Assembly (NCBI GenBank): GCA_013400975.1
Contig: WBMZ01004774.1
Coordinates: forward strand, 331,001-395,000
Reading direction: 5' to 3'
Source of the DNA: Atrichornis clamosus
Lineage: Eukaryota > Chordata > Aves > Passeriformes > Menuridae
Length of the DNA: 64,000 nt
This document shows positions 51,301 to 63,070 of the stretch, piece after piece. A program made the translations under genes and the position numbers. Positions within the stretch are counted from its first letter, which is position 1. Each line of letters begins with the position of its first letter. The notes below the pieces were generated by a model. That model did not search any database and was not told the DNA's origin. It worked only from the letters and a program-made list of their open reading frames with translations.

Positions 51301-53769
51301 TTCAACCTCCCTTAAAAGGTCTCAGTGCAAACCTGAATCCCAAAGAGATGTGGAGATGGTCAGAGGTATTGCTTAAGGAGTTAATACGTGAGCTTCTCTT
51401 TCTGTATTGTATCTTAAAAGGAGATTTTTGCCAAACACTCTACTGTTAAGCATTTTTAATGTTTTTGTTTTCTCATCTTTATTCAGTGGAGTAGTAATAT
51501 CTGTGCTGCAGTATCTTGGTGTCTCTTTTGTGTGCATCTATGTCTGTATGCAAGTTATGTGTGGTAGGGAGAGAAGGTGCAAATATGTGCTATGGAAAGC
51601 AATGAAACTCGATGCACGACATCGTTTCCTATAGAAGCTGGTTCTGTTGTCTGAGAGTCACCCAGAAGAGGAATATAGAGGAATGTTTTTGTTGCTGGAG
51701 AAAGTTGCTCCACATCCAAGGAAGAGAGGGTTGTAAGGAATGGTTTCATCCTGAAATCTTCAGAGATTCTGAGGATTAGCCAATAGATATACAGGGTTGA
51801 AAAACCAGAGACTGGGAAATTCGTTGAATTATGGGGAAAAAATGCAGGAAAGCCTAGGGTGATATTACTGTCTTGAGAATAGTTAATGGTATTACTGGGG
51901 AAACGTGTGTTTGCATCAATCACTAGGTACATTGTAAGCAGTGTAGGCTCAGGTACAATGCATTTTGGAAGTCCAGCTGGAATGAGGAGTAGTGGAAATT
52001 GTCCGCATCATTAATTGAATGAAACTGAGAGGAAAAAAAGTGTGTTGTTACCACAATCAGAATGTCTCACAGGAGCAACATTGCCAAGAGTACTCTTAAA
52101 ATAGGTATTAATGTGACCGTGTAGTGTTGTAGCAGCTGATGGTGAACATCATTGACCACCAGCACATACATTATTTTTCTTGATTGCTACAAAAATATTT
52201 GGAGGAATTTTTCAAGTAAGTCATGTTTCCAAAAACAGTTCTGTAATGTTATAAATTCCTGGTTTCTCTGCACCCTAATATTTTGATGACTAGTCCAATA
52301 GGAAAGAGAGTTATTACAGTAGTTGCATAGCAAGAAAAAACTGGTTGAAAGTAGGTAAAAATGTTTCTTTTGCTGTCAATAATACAATAAGAGTTACACA
52401 GGCAGATGCAGCAGGCACTTTCTTTAATATGCAATCTGATTTTCCATACATGCTTATAATTGTTCAGTAAGAAATTTCTCAGAAATACAATGTGCCTCTA
52501 ATTAAAAAATAGTATGCATTAAATTTAACAGTGGAAGGTCTGATAGTTTATTGCATGTTAGCAATTTGCAAAGTAAAATCTTACTCCATATTTTTAAATT
52601 ACTCTGATAGCATCAGGATCCATAACTCTTGAGTATCTTAATTTTCAGGTATTTTTCCCCCTCACTCACATTGTGTAATTAATATGGAGGAGAACACATT
52701 CCAGTGCATTGTGAAACATGTTTAAAGCAGACCCCAAACTAATAATGCATAAATTACAAACAACACAATAATTCTAATGTTCTTATCCTCCTAATTAGGT
52801 ACTGGAAGTTGCCTATCTGGAGAAAAGGTGAAAGAAGAGTTTTCAATACCTCAATTTGGTAAATGAGGTTAAAATCTGTAGTTAAAACCACTTTTATAAG
52901 CATTTAACCCCAGTGTGTATGAGTTTGTAAAAGCTTCTGTTTAATGACCAAGTTAGCAGTGAATTATTTTCTTGCTGTAAGCAAGGTTGATTTTGTCTTT
53001 CCACAATGTGCCTCAATCTCAGAAAGCAGATAAAAACAGCGGAATAATATTTGTCAAATATTTCTTGCAACGGGAAAAAGTATAAATTGAGCTGTTTAAA
53101 TGTGGAAAACCTAGTAAACACGGGCTGGTTAATATTTGTAGTTGGAAATCTTGAAGTGCTCTACAAACAAGAGCAGATATTAGTTGTACTGTGGGATTTG
53201 ATTGAGGATACTGGTCCTCCCTAGAAACTGATCTGAGAAAGGAGCTGAAATGCCAGTGAAGCATTTTCTTTAGTGCCAGAAGTTTCCAGCTAAATTTGGT
53301 GAGTTTATGAACTTTGCTTTCAGGTGTCTCTGAGAGAGATACAAGCTTGTAAACACCTACACTGACCTGGGACTCAATCAAGGTCTTTCAGTTTGTGAAA
53401 TTAAGGGAAATGGCAGAAAATCCATACAACGCTGCAAGAGAAAGGGTGCTCCAGATGAGCATTTCTGGCACGTGTAGTTAGCCAGCGCCTCAACCCATGC
53501 AGAGTGTGCTTACAGTGTTTGCATCAAACTCAATTTCCCAATTTGTTATTATCCTTGCATTGAAGCCAACATCACCTAGAGAAGGTTTGTCCCTTTCAGG
53601 TAACTTTTGCGTCACCATCACATTTATAGAAATAACGTTAAGAAATTAATGCTTCGCTTACTGTGGATTTTCTGTAGCTAACGGCTCTTACAGTACAGTA
53701 TTAAAATTCTAGCCCCCCAATTTCCATGGCTAAGCTTGCCACTTCTGTGCTGTGTAGTAACACTAAGTG
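45394..53769. other. Unique AT-rich DNA, no gene confirmed
   Basis: More than 8 kb without a recognised interspersed repeat. Open frames of up to 125 codons (for example 51555-51932 and 53019-53381, minus strand) have no domain, homology or splice support that I can see. There are A10G6 and ATGTATAC/CACA low-complexity tracts at 50531-50600. Confidence 0.5.
50619..50648. repeat. Tandem duplication of a 15-bp unit
   Basis: AGTAGTAGTAAAGAT occurs twice head to tail without mismatch. It is a short, GTA-rich, probably variable tract in non-coding DNA. Confidence 0.9.
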
Positions 53770-53779
53770 ATGGCACTGT

Positions 53780-54175
53780 CCCCAGGGCAGGATTGCCGGG
53801 GCGTTGCGGGTGCCCCTCCCTGCAGCAGGATGCCGCAGTCGGACGGCGGGGGTCAAGTTACAGAGGTTTTCAGTATCGACCTCTTCGCTCTTAGACTTTG
53901 CCTACGGACGAGTAGGAGACGTTATCAGCGTTAAGTTTCTCGGGGAAAAAACCGCAGCGTGATGGGGGAGTGGAGGAACGGGAGCAGCTGGGGCTGCAGG
54001 AGCCGCAGAGCAGCGCGGGGACCCGGCCGGAGGGGACAGCTGCAGGCCCGTGGGACCGGTCGGCAACAGGCTTTACCTGCTCCTCCCGGCTCCCGGGCAC
54101 CTGGGAGCTCTGACATGGATTCCTCGCTCCCACGGCAGTCTCTCATTGACACGGCATTTTTGAAGGACGCAACAT
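53780..54175. promoter_or_regulatory. CpG-island-like block, candidate promoter or first exon
   Basis: About 30 CpG dinucleotides fall between 53796 and 54169, while neighbouring kilobases have only scattered ones; local GC content is also clearly higher. In birds such blocks usually mark promoters, alternative first exons or regulatory sites. On the minus strand a strong splice donor, CAG|GTAAAG, lies at 54077/54076. It is preceded by an open frame from an ATG at 54179 with A at -3, which reads 34 codons plus one base to the donor. I see no TATA box. On the plus strand I find no comparable donor, so minus-strand transcription is favoured weakly. The protein it would start is not recognisable. 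Confidence 0.55.
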
Positions 54176-57100
54176 TCATTTCTTTCCTTAAATGTGGTTG
54201 GGGTTTTTTTGTTTGTTTGCTTGTTTTTTTTCTGGAGGAATCTTTAGACAGTGCTTGACATCAGTTATTCTTGTGTCCCTTTAAAGACATAGAAAAAGAT
54301 ACTAAAATTTTTAAACTGGAACTTCTTAGAAAAGACTGTCAGTCCTCTGGTGCTGTTGTATACAGCCAGAGTCTGTGCAGCACTGTCTGTTATTTCCATG
54401 ATAAAATTTTGCATTTTTATAAATACCTTCTTTAAATGGAGAAAGTTTTCAGCGTAATTTTAGCATATCTCATTTGATCATGTGATCTGTTTACATAGTG
54501 AACTCTGTATTAAACAAAGTGATTTTTATGAAATATTGACCATAAAGTTGTTAGACAAATGTAAAGCATTTTTTATGAGTACATTCTTCTATCAAAAAGT
54601 TGTCTAAACAAATTTTCAGACATTTAAACAAATTATTTATACACCTAAGTTGGATTTGTTGCAAATAAATGGAAATGGATGTAATTTTAACTGAGTTGTT
54701 TGGGATTCTGTTATTTACAGAGCATTAATATCAATAGAAGCATTCCTGTTTAAAGATGCTGCTTCTCTTACGCTGGATTAATGGAAATGGCTGTATTATT
54801 ATCAGGATGTTTTACTTCTTTTAATCGGAGACATGTTCGCATATACAAATACATACATTTGTCTTAAATCTGGTTTGATACTCCAAGTCCCATTGTTAGG
54901 TGCAAATTAAAAGAATTTTGCAATGGTAGGGGGTTCTAAAGCCCTGACATTGTTTTAATCTGATAACGAATGGCTCTGAGTTCATGTTCTTTCAGTTGTT
55001 GGCAACAAATCTAAACCTGTGTTTTTTGGATTTATGAGGATAAGTCCTGCTTTGGCAATCTTGTAGATCCTCAGGAGAATAGTTAAACAGTGATTAATCA
55101 TTGTTTCTTCACTGAGTGTGCAGAAAAGAATGGAAAAGCTGCATTTCACACTTCTGAAGCAATTAATCCCCATGATCTTAGCCAGGTTTGTCTTGTAGAT
55201 AAGTTGGGATACAAAACTGTACCTAATTTATCAATGTATGCATGCCATAAAGTATAAAACACACAATTTATTTCATATCATTTATAGTCAAATGTAAAAA
55301 AAGAGTGACTTTGCCATATCCAAGAGTGTTTCTTACATTACCTTCATATAAACTAAGTACCAGAGATTACAATGGGATTCCTGTTTATTGTGCACATCTG
55401 GTGCAGTCACTATGCATTTTCTCATTCACTTGCTGGCATTTTTAGTGATTGTGGCATAAATCACCTTGCTAATCAGAAACATAAGTGACGGGAAGTCATC
55501 TCCTTTTTTTGAACAATGGGAAAAAACATATGGCTTCTTAGACAGGACTTGGCTGTTATACTATTTATGTGGCATTATATTCTCTATTTAGAATTTCATA
55601 TTAATTGCTGTGGTTTGATTGAAGGCATAGAATGCCCTGTGGTTTTGGCCAAAGTATTTGTTTTATGATCTACTCATGATGCCTTCCACGCTTAATATCT
55701 GTTGTATTTGTGCATATCAAAAAATGGAGCTGAACATGCAGGCTGTGTTTTAAAATGGGATAAAATGTTTTAAAACGCTTTTTAATCAATATGAAATGGG
55801 TGTTGTATGTTCTGAGTGACACCATATAATAGAAAGCTGCTATAAATCGTGTGGCATAGTAAACAAGAGAAATGTTTGCCCTTATAGGAAACATGTATGC
55901 TCTAAACTTCTCTACCTGCACAAAAGAGGACTGTAGGAAATCAGACTAGGAGGTGAGACTGGTAGTTTTTGTGAGAAAAATTTATTGATAATTGTGCTTC
56001 TGAATTAAAATTCCCCGTGGGATAAAACATATAATAAGATGCCAAAATTATATTAACATGTGAGGAAGATAATTGCACCCAAAAGCAATTCATGTACAAT
56101 ATCAGTTTTGTGTATCTAGTTCTTCTTACATGAATATTTTGCACTTCATTTTGTGTCACTTATTTTGTGATTCATGACAGTGTTTACTCCTTTAGCCAAA
56201 TAGTTTATTATTAATAATAATTACTATGAAGAATTTTAGTAGCCTTTTGAAAGAATATTATTCATGGCCAGTGGTTCAGAGTTTTACTTAATATTATATT
56301 ATTTCTTTTAAATAATTAATTAAACATGTAATCTAATTCAGTAGTGTTATTGACCAAGTTTCTCTAACCAGTGTGGAACTCGAGGTTATTGCATAGTATT
56401 GGAATACACTAATTCTGAATTGTCAGGAGTCTGTCTATCTAAAGAAGATCTTTATTCTCTGTTAGGAAACTCCTAAACAATTACAAAAAATGCTGAATTA
56501 AGTGGCTTATGATTAAGACTTTCATATCAGACTCTTGGAGGAGGTAAGCAGGATGTAAAAGGAGGCCATCCCAAGTGAGCAGTTATTATTGGCAACACCT
56601 CTCTGGCAATACAAATTGTGCCTCACTGGTACTAAAGAAAAATAAATAATGAAAGAATGCAGAGTAATTCTAAGGAGCACGTGTTACACTTTATAATGGA
56701 GGTCTCCATCTTCTTTGCTCAGATGAGGTCTAAAGGAATAGTGTAGAGATGCTGCTTTTAGAAGCTTGCCAGAAAATACAGTTTTGCCCAAGTATTTGGC
56801 CTCTACTGGGAATTGTGAAAAATCCTGAGAAGGATACCCAAAACTAACTGATGTGATGTCTTTAACATTACTTATACAAAAATAGAGGAACGTCAAAACT
56901 AACAGGGCAGCACATCACCTTAATTTTTTTAATAGCTGCTCACTGTTAGTTTTGTGCTCGTTTTTTTGTTATCTTACGTATTGGAACAGTCATTTCACTA
57001 CAAAATTTCAAACTTGGTGCATTAGTTTAACAGGACAAATTCTTCAAAATTACTCTGAAATACACAATTACCCCTATTAAGTGTCTTTAAATACTAAAAA

Positions 57101-59959
57101 AAACAAGTCTTATCTTTATCAAATGTCTCACTCAGCCTGATTTCCTAAATCTTACTCTTTTAGAATTTCTTTTTGTTTGTTTCTACTTACTAAAAAAAAA
57201 CCAGCCTAAAAAACATGCACATAAGGTTCCTGACTCACTTAGTATTACTTTAGCATTTTTAGTGGACCTTAGGTGCACCCTGAAAGCATGTGTGATTTTC
57301 CTGGTGTGGTCCTAGGTAAGCCTTTTAGTTTGGCTCAGGAATGTATCTTTGAAGCAGATTGTCCTCACTGTGCTTATGTTCATACTGCAGAATTGTGCCA
57401 GCATTGGAAAATTGATTTCTTCTGGACGAAGCTAACTTCAGAGTTGCACACAAGCGGCGTGTAAATGGACTTCTTTTGTAATAGCTACTAGTGGGCTTTT
57501 GGTCCTGAACATGACCACTCCAAATGAAACCCCCTTAAAAGATGTGCTGCTTTGATGTTGGTCCTCAGGATTAACTATTGCATTTTACCTGTCAGCCCAC
57601 GTTGAGCAGTTGCCACTTCCTGACAGAGATCTCTTAGAAGTACATGAAGGAACTCTAACTGGTTTATGCCAAGTTCAACTGATCATCAGGCTTGAATGGG
57701 TAACACATTTATCAGTGCATATTTCTTAAATTATGCAAATGGAGTTACTGGCATGAAGTTTAGTTTTCATATTTAAGTACTGAATGACTTGCAAAATGAT
57801 CTCCTCTCCTTTGACATTGTCCAGGAGTGAAACACAGAAGCATTAGGTGCAATGACAGAAGGCTGAAAGGGAGATGCTCATAAAATTGGAAGATAGAAAG
57901 GGATAAAGCTGTTTTAGGATAATATAATTCAGTATTTTTCACAGGCATAACTCTTGTAGTGCTGTAGTCTTTCAAGGGAAAACCCTTTTATTTGCTTGCA
58001 TGAGTTATGGACAGAAGTTTTTACTTTATGTTTTTGTTCCTGGTAATGTAGGCATTTTCTCTTGGAAAGAATTAGATGAGATATAACTGTAGACTTACAG
58101 TTTAAGACTCTTTTAAAAATGGATAATTATAGAACTCCCTTCTTTACTCTAAAACCAAGGTTACTTCTGCCCAATACAATGTAAAAGAATACTGTGGTTA
58201 TCAGAAACATTTTGAGGAGACACATTTTAAAATCCAAGTCAGTGAGCTGCAAAGTTCACTTTCTTTGATAAATGTCACAAACAACTCAGGAGAGGGTTAA
58301 AGACTGTGTTAAGATAAATTCATTCTTCTAATGAGGATGGTGGATAAAATCATTTATTTCATGTTAATACAGTTATTTAAAACTTAAATTTTGAGTTTAC
58401 AACCATCTGTCTCAAGGGCTAAGCTCACTATAAACTATTATAATCATTTAAATAAATAGAGGAAAAAACAATCCGTTCAATATGTTGAATCAATATGTCA
58501 TGCTTTGAATATCTATATAATTTTCCTCACATTAGGATCCATGGCACATGTACGGTACAATATGGTCTATAAATAGGCCTGGAAAGAATATTACTGTATC
58601 TTGGACTCCTGAGGGAATGACAGTGCTCCCCAGAACGTGGTATGTGGTTTTGCCTAGCAGCCATCTTTCCCTGTAATCGGAGTGTGGTTCAAAACATAAC
58701 CTAATGGAATTAAAAGAAGGCAGATTTTTATGGCTGCAAGGCATCGGAGCATATCTTTGTCCTGTCTTGTGTCCATCACAAGCAGGATCTTCATTTGGTA
58801 TATGCATTTCATTCCTTGCTTGGGCTTGGGAGATAAGCTGTCTTTTTCTGCACTCACCAGGGCTGTTCAGTGTTCCCACCTTGAAACGACGGAATTGTAC
58901 AGTGTTCCCATTCAGCTGGCTTGGCCAAGGGAATTAAGTGTATATGGCTAGAGGAGTCCATGCTTGCTTTCGGCACCCAGCACAACAGTGAATGTGTGTT
59001 ATACAGAGTCTTGTATCACTGTGGCTGTATAACAGTGACTACTAACTTGGAAAATATGGACTGGAGCATAAGCCTTAGGCCTGCTCCAAGCTGAGTAGCT
59101 CAGGAGTATTGATGAAAAGGAAAACTAAGAGAAAATGATGGGTGGTCAGATATGGGTGAAATTCTTAGAAGTATGGTTTTAAGAGAGATTTCTCTAAGTT
59201 TCAAGTCAGTGTTTTAGTCCTTTTTTTTTCAGCAGTTTTTATTCTTTAACTGCTAAGGAGTTATTTAATAATTTTAAAGTAGTTTCACAGACTGTATTAT
59301 GAAATTTTGGTGAAAACATGGATATTGTTAAAATAAGTGACTTCGCAATATTTTAGATAGTACATGTACAGTCTAAAAGCTCTGTATAGAGAACAGCATC
59401 TGAGTCTGTGTAACTGAAAATACCAGCTCGATTATTGTAAACTGCCAGCGTACTTCTATCACGTAGGAAGAGTGAAATTATATCTGAATTGTAGGAATGG
59501 GACAAAGGACAGCAGTGAGGGAGTGGTAGAAGCAGAGTAAGTCCTAAAGCATACTGAGTCTCCAGTCCATTAACTAAGTCAATTGAGAAGCTGCCATGTT
59601 CTTCTGGATTATGGAACGAGAAATCCCCTGAGGCTTTGCAGTGACATCACAAACTATTAGAGGTTTGGTTTTGATGTCACTAGAATCCCTTGATGAAGTC
59701 ATGGCCCAGTAATTAATCTGTCGTCTGTATTAATGCTGCAATTAAAAATTCCTGAGGTTAGATGGATGGGTGAAGCTTCTTTATGTTCTATTCCTCACTG
59801 TTCAAGTAACGTACCATCTCAAAGATATTTTAAAAGAAAATTTGACTATTTCTCTTAACATCACATCCTGCTGTTCTGTAGTTGAGTCTAAATTGAAGCA
59901 AGTGAACTGTATTTCTGTTTTGTGGATGGAGAATATTAGAATTAGAGGAGAATATTGAA
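54176..59959. other. Unique AT-rich DNA, no gene confirmed
   Basis: No repeat family recognised. The first kilobase (about 54400-54850) has long AT-rich words resembling conserved non-coding DNA. An exon-like 90-base stretch with a good donor lies on the minus strand at 58947-58858, but its acceptor is poor. Confidence 0.5.
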
Positions 59960-60225
59960 GATAAGAAGTCTGGGTTCTTGTTTCGCATGTAACACTGATT
60001 CAGACCATGTGAGCCTGTAAGAGCCAAGTCTTGGTTGAAACAATACTGAAATCCTTGTGTGCCTCCCTTGAAAGAGTTCCACGTGAACACAACAGCATAG
60101 TGTTGTGTTCCAGATACGTGGAGTATTTTACACCATTGAAGCCTTGACATATGTTTGTGGGTGTCACCTAGCATCCATGTGCCTCACTTTCTGTATCCAT
60201 AAGATGAGGGGAAATGCTTTGCAAG
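59960..60225 (+). mobile_element. MIR-like SINE split by an insertion
   Basis: The left part (about 59965-60011) reads AGAAGTCTGGGTTCTTG...CACTGATTCA...ATGTGAGCC, like the MIR core. The right part (about 60157-60225) reads GTGTCACCTAGCATCCATG, then TGTGCCTCACTTTCTGTATC, then AAGATGAGGGGAAATG, like the MIR 3' region. About 145 bases that do not fit MIR separate them. Both parts are on the plus strand and in the correct order. The match is by eye and diverged. Confidence 0.5.
60079..60121. repeat. Inverted repeat (hairpin) inside the split SINE
   Basis: GAACACAAC (60085-60093) pairs with GTTGTGTTC (60102-60110) across an 8-base loop. Outside it, CCACGT (60079-60084) pairs with ACGTGG (60116-60121), with a 5-base bulge on the right. 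The stem totals 15 bp. Confidence 0.8.
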
Positions 60226-62990
60226 GTAGTTACACTCAGCACTATTTGGAAATAATTGTGGTTTACATAAAGAAAGAAGGTGTGTTGGGTTTCTTTCTAA
60301 AATAGTGAAATCTGTTGTTGAGTGGTGGGCACTGTTAAACACTATGGAATACAATTCCTGGTCAGAATGCAAATACTCAAACTTCTTAATGCAATAATAT
60401 CTACTGTGCTGCATTAATTTTAGGTAAATTTTGCATACCTGGAACCTCTTTAACAATGTTTTGTGTAATGCTGTTCTCAGTTTTATTCCTATTTCTCTCC
60501 TTTTGATGTTCGTATTTAAGAAAATCTGGATCATCCTATTAAGTTAGATGAAATACCTGGGTTTTTTCACCATTTGGTTTTGCTAGATGGCTCAGGCAAA
60601 TTTGACTCTGAAGTTCAAAATTCTGTAAGTAAGTAGAATGTAAAAATAACTTTTCTAGACATTCATTAGTTTCTTCTGCAGCAGAAATACACATTTGTTT
60701 ATCTAGATCTGTTCAGACTTATGCATGCTAAGACCCATTGAAAGCTGAAGTCTCTACGTAATTTATTTTCAGTGTGTAGTGTAAAGTGTTGTGCTGTATA
60801 TACATTTTATATTTATGTCAGAGAAGGGTTGCAGAGGGGTACTTTAAAACCACCTTTTCGGCTCTAAATAGCTATTGTGTACATATGGTAAGGTACTGCT
60901 GCTTAACAATTAGTAACTGCTTTGATGAAACTAAATTACATGTTTAAGTTCCCATCAGGAAGTCGCTTCACATATCTGTATTAATGTATTCAAGGCTCGA
61001 GAAGGAAAGTTAATTTTCCAGCTTAAATATTTAATTCAAGCTTAAAATTTAGTCTGTAATTAGAGCTCCCAAATGGCAGGAACATGGAGTATTTGTCCAT
61101 TTTAATTAGATTGTTGTTTACCTATTAATTATATATCATATCTTGTCATATAGTTTTGATGGTAACAGATGGTGCTAGGAGTTAGTAAGGGTTTGAACAA
61201 AATAAGATTTCACATGATTTATTAAGTTGCACTTTATTAGTGAGTGGTCTGCTTTCGTCAGGTTATTCTGTGGAATAAGAAGTTTGAAACATTTCACTTA
61301 TCTTGGTGATTACTCTCTATGTGCTCTGTGGAAATACCAAACTTAAACAACAACTCCAAAAGGTGCAGTCTGTTTTTTTAGAGGAAGTTGTAATATACCT
61401 TGTATTTCTCCAAAGTTATAGCCCCTATCTTACCCACATGACAGTAAGCTTACATCTTTTCTTTTTCTTGATGTTGTGCATAAGATTTTTCAGGAGCCAT
61501 ATCTCTTTTATCTGCAAAGAGTACTGCAGTTGTTTCAGAGGTGAAAGACCTTACTCAGCTGTAAAAATGTTAGCTTCTGCACAGAATTAATTTTCGAGTT
61601 TCAGTGGGCTGACATACTCAACATATCCATTTGTTCACTGGTGCTTCCAAGTACAAATATGTACGTACACAGTCACCTCACCAGCAAGCATTTAAATGTA
61701 AAAGGTAATTGAGATTTTTCCAGAGTTCTGTGGTTGTGGACGAATCATACCATGTACCTTCACTCAGTATGTGAACATTTCTCCAATTCTTCGGCAAAAT
61801 CTACTGCTGACAGTTTAATTCATGAGTCCTGTATGCAGTGTAAATCTGTCTTCTATCAAAGGATGTTTTGATGGAATTAATGCAGGCTACCCCACATCGG
61901 AAGCCATGCATACGCATAGGGAAATCATGCCGTACCTTATTTGGGATATTTTGGGGTTCTCGTTTAAATAGTCCCTTTTCAGACCTTGGACAGAAGAAAC
62001 AAAAAAACAAAAAAGAAAATGAGGGAAATCTCTTCTGCGTTTTGGAAGATTAAAAAATAAAGAGACAGAAAGAGACTGAAAAAAATTTCAAAGAAAAATC
62101 TCAATTGGAATTTATGGGGCTCCTGAGAGAGGATAGGAAATGCAAGAAGATCCAAGACCCAAGTGAAAGAGAGAAAAGGTCAAGAAGGTACATAAGTAAA
62201 TGAGATGGTATAATGCAGGTTGGAGCAAGAATATGTTAATTCTTAAAAAGAGAGAGCCTTAAAATGGGTGAAGATTCAGTAAATGTGTGCGTGAGATGTT
62301 GCTGAACAACGTTGGTAAATGGACAGTGGCTTTCTCTGTGGGGAGTTCACACAGTGAAAATAATCAGCAGTGGAGCTTAGCATTGTGGTGTTTGTGGGTG
62401 GTTTAGTAGTGATTCAAGAGTGCTTGAGCTTTTAATTCCACTTATCATAGATCATTTGAACTATTCTAATTTTGGTCACTGGAGGGAAGAGATCAGTGAC
62501 AAGTTTCTTAAGTCCAGGTCAATTCAGCAGCTCTCTGTTACAAAGCTAAGCAAATAAATCATTATTTTGTGACAGACCAGTCTTCCTGTTTTCACTAGCT
62601 GCTTTCATGATACCTTGATAGCCTAATCCCTTTGGGGCATAATATTACCTGAATAAATGAAGATCCTTTTCCTATAATCCCCCTTTTTATTAATAAGCTA
62701 ATTACATACTTCTGTTTTCCTTCCTCCTTCCTATTTTCCCCTTGCAAAGTTAAAAAAACATGCACGATCATCAGAACTGTACCTGTTTCTTGACATTGAC
62801 CATGACTTCAAAGAGATGGTAAGAGTCAAGAGTTTTGCTAGTGAAAAGTAAACAGATGGCCACAGTACACACACTGATTTCGAGGCTTGCTTCAGTGGGC
62901 GACTTGACAAACAGTAGATCTACAAAAGTGCCTCCTTGTTCTGGCACTCTCTTTGTCCTCACACCAGCAGCAACAGATGCTTGATGCTGA
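60226..62990. other. AT-rich DNA with homeodomain-like motif cluster, no gene confirmed
   Basis: No gene recognised. Around 61057-61131 there are two TAATTAGA words, TGTTTAC, a further TAATTA and a CAAATG E-box within 75 bases, which resembles a developmental enhancer but proves nothing alone. A 47-base exon-like stretch at 61494-61540 is probably chance. Confidence 0.4.
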
Positions 62991-62994
62991 CACT

Positions 62995-63070
62995 AGTTCA
63001 GTTTTTCTCCACATAACTTTGGTCACATACTCCGAGTTGGATTACTGTGACCTCTCTCTTGTTTCATAAT
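62995..63070 (+). mobile_element. Possible ancient L2-type LINE trace
   Basis: A plus-strand frame reads VTYSELDYCDLSLVS, resembling the SRLDYCNSL motif in the C-terminal part of L2-type ORF2. Only about 75 bases match, with a stop soon after. It could be chance. Confidence 0.25.

Noticed and set aside
51555..51932. 125-codon minus-strand open frame
   Set aside because: No domain, signal or homology that I recognise; treated as chance.
53019..53381. 120-codon minus-strand open frame
   Set aside because: No family features, and it lies in AT-rich DNA without splice support.
58532..58879. 115-codon minus-strand open frame
   Set aside because: Composition is ordinary and no family is recognised; only the donor near 58858 was worth noting.
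60184..60534. 116-codon minus-strand open frame
   Set aside because: It overlaps the MIR-like 3' part and shows no protein features.
61494..61540. 47-base exon-like stretch with a CAGAG|GTGAAA donor
   Set aside because: The acceptor tract is interrupted by purines, and the stretch is too short to judge.
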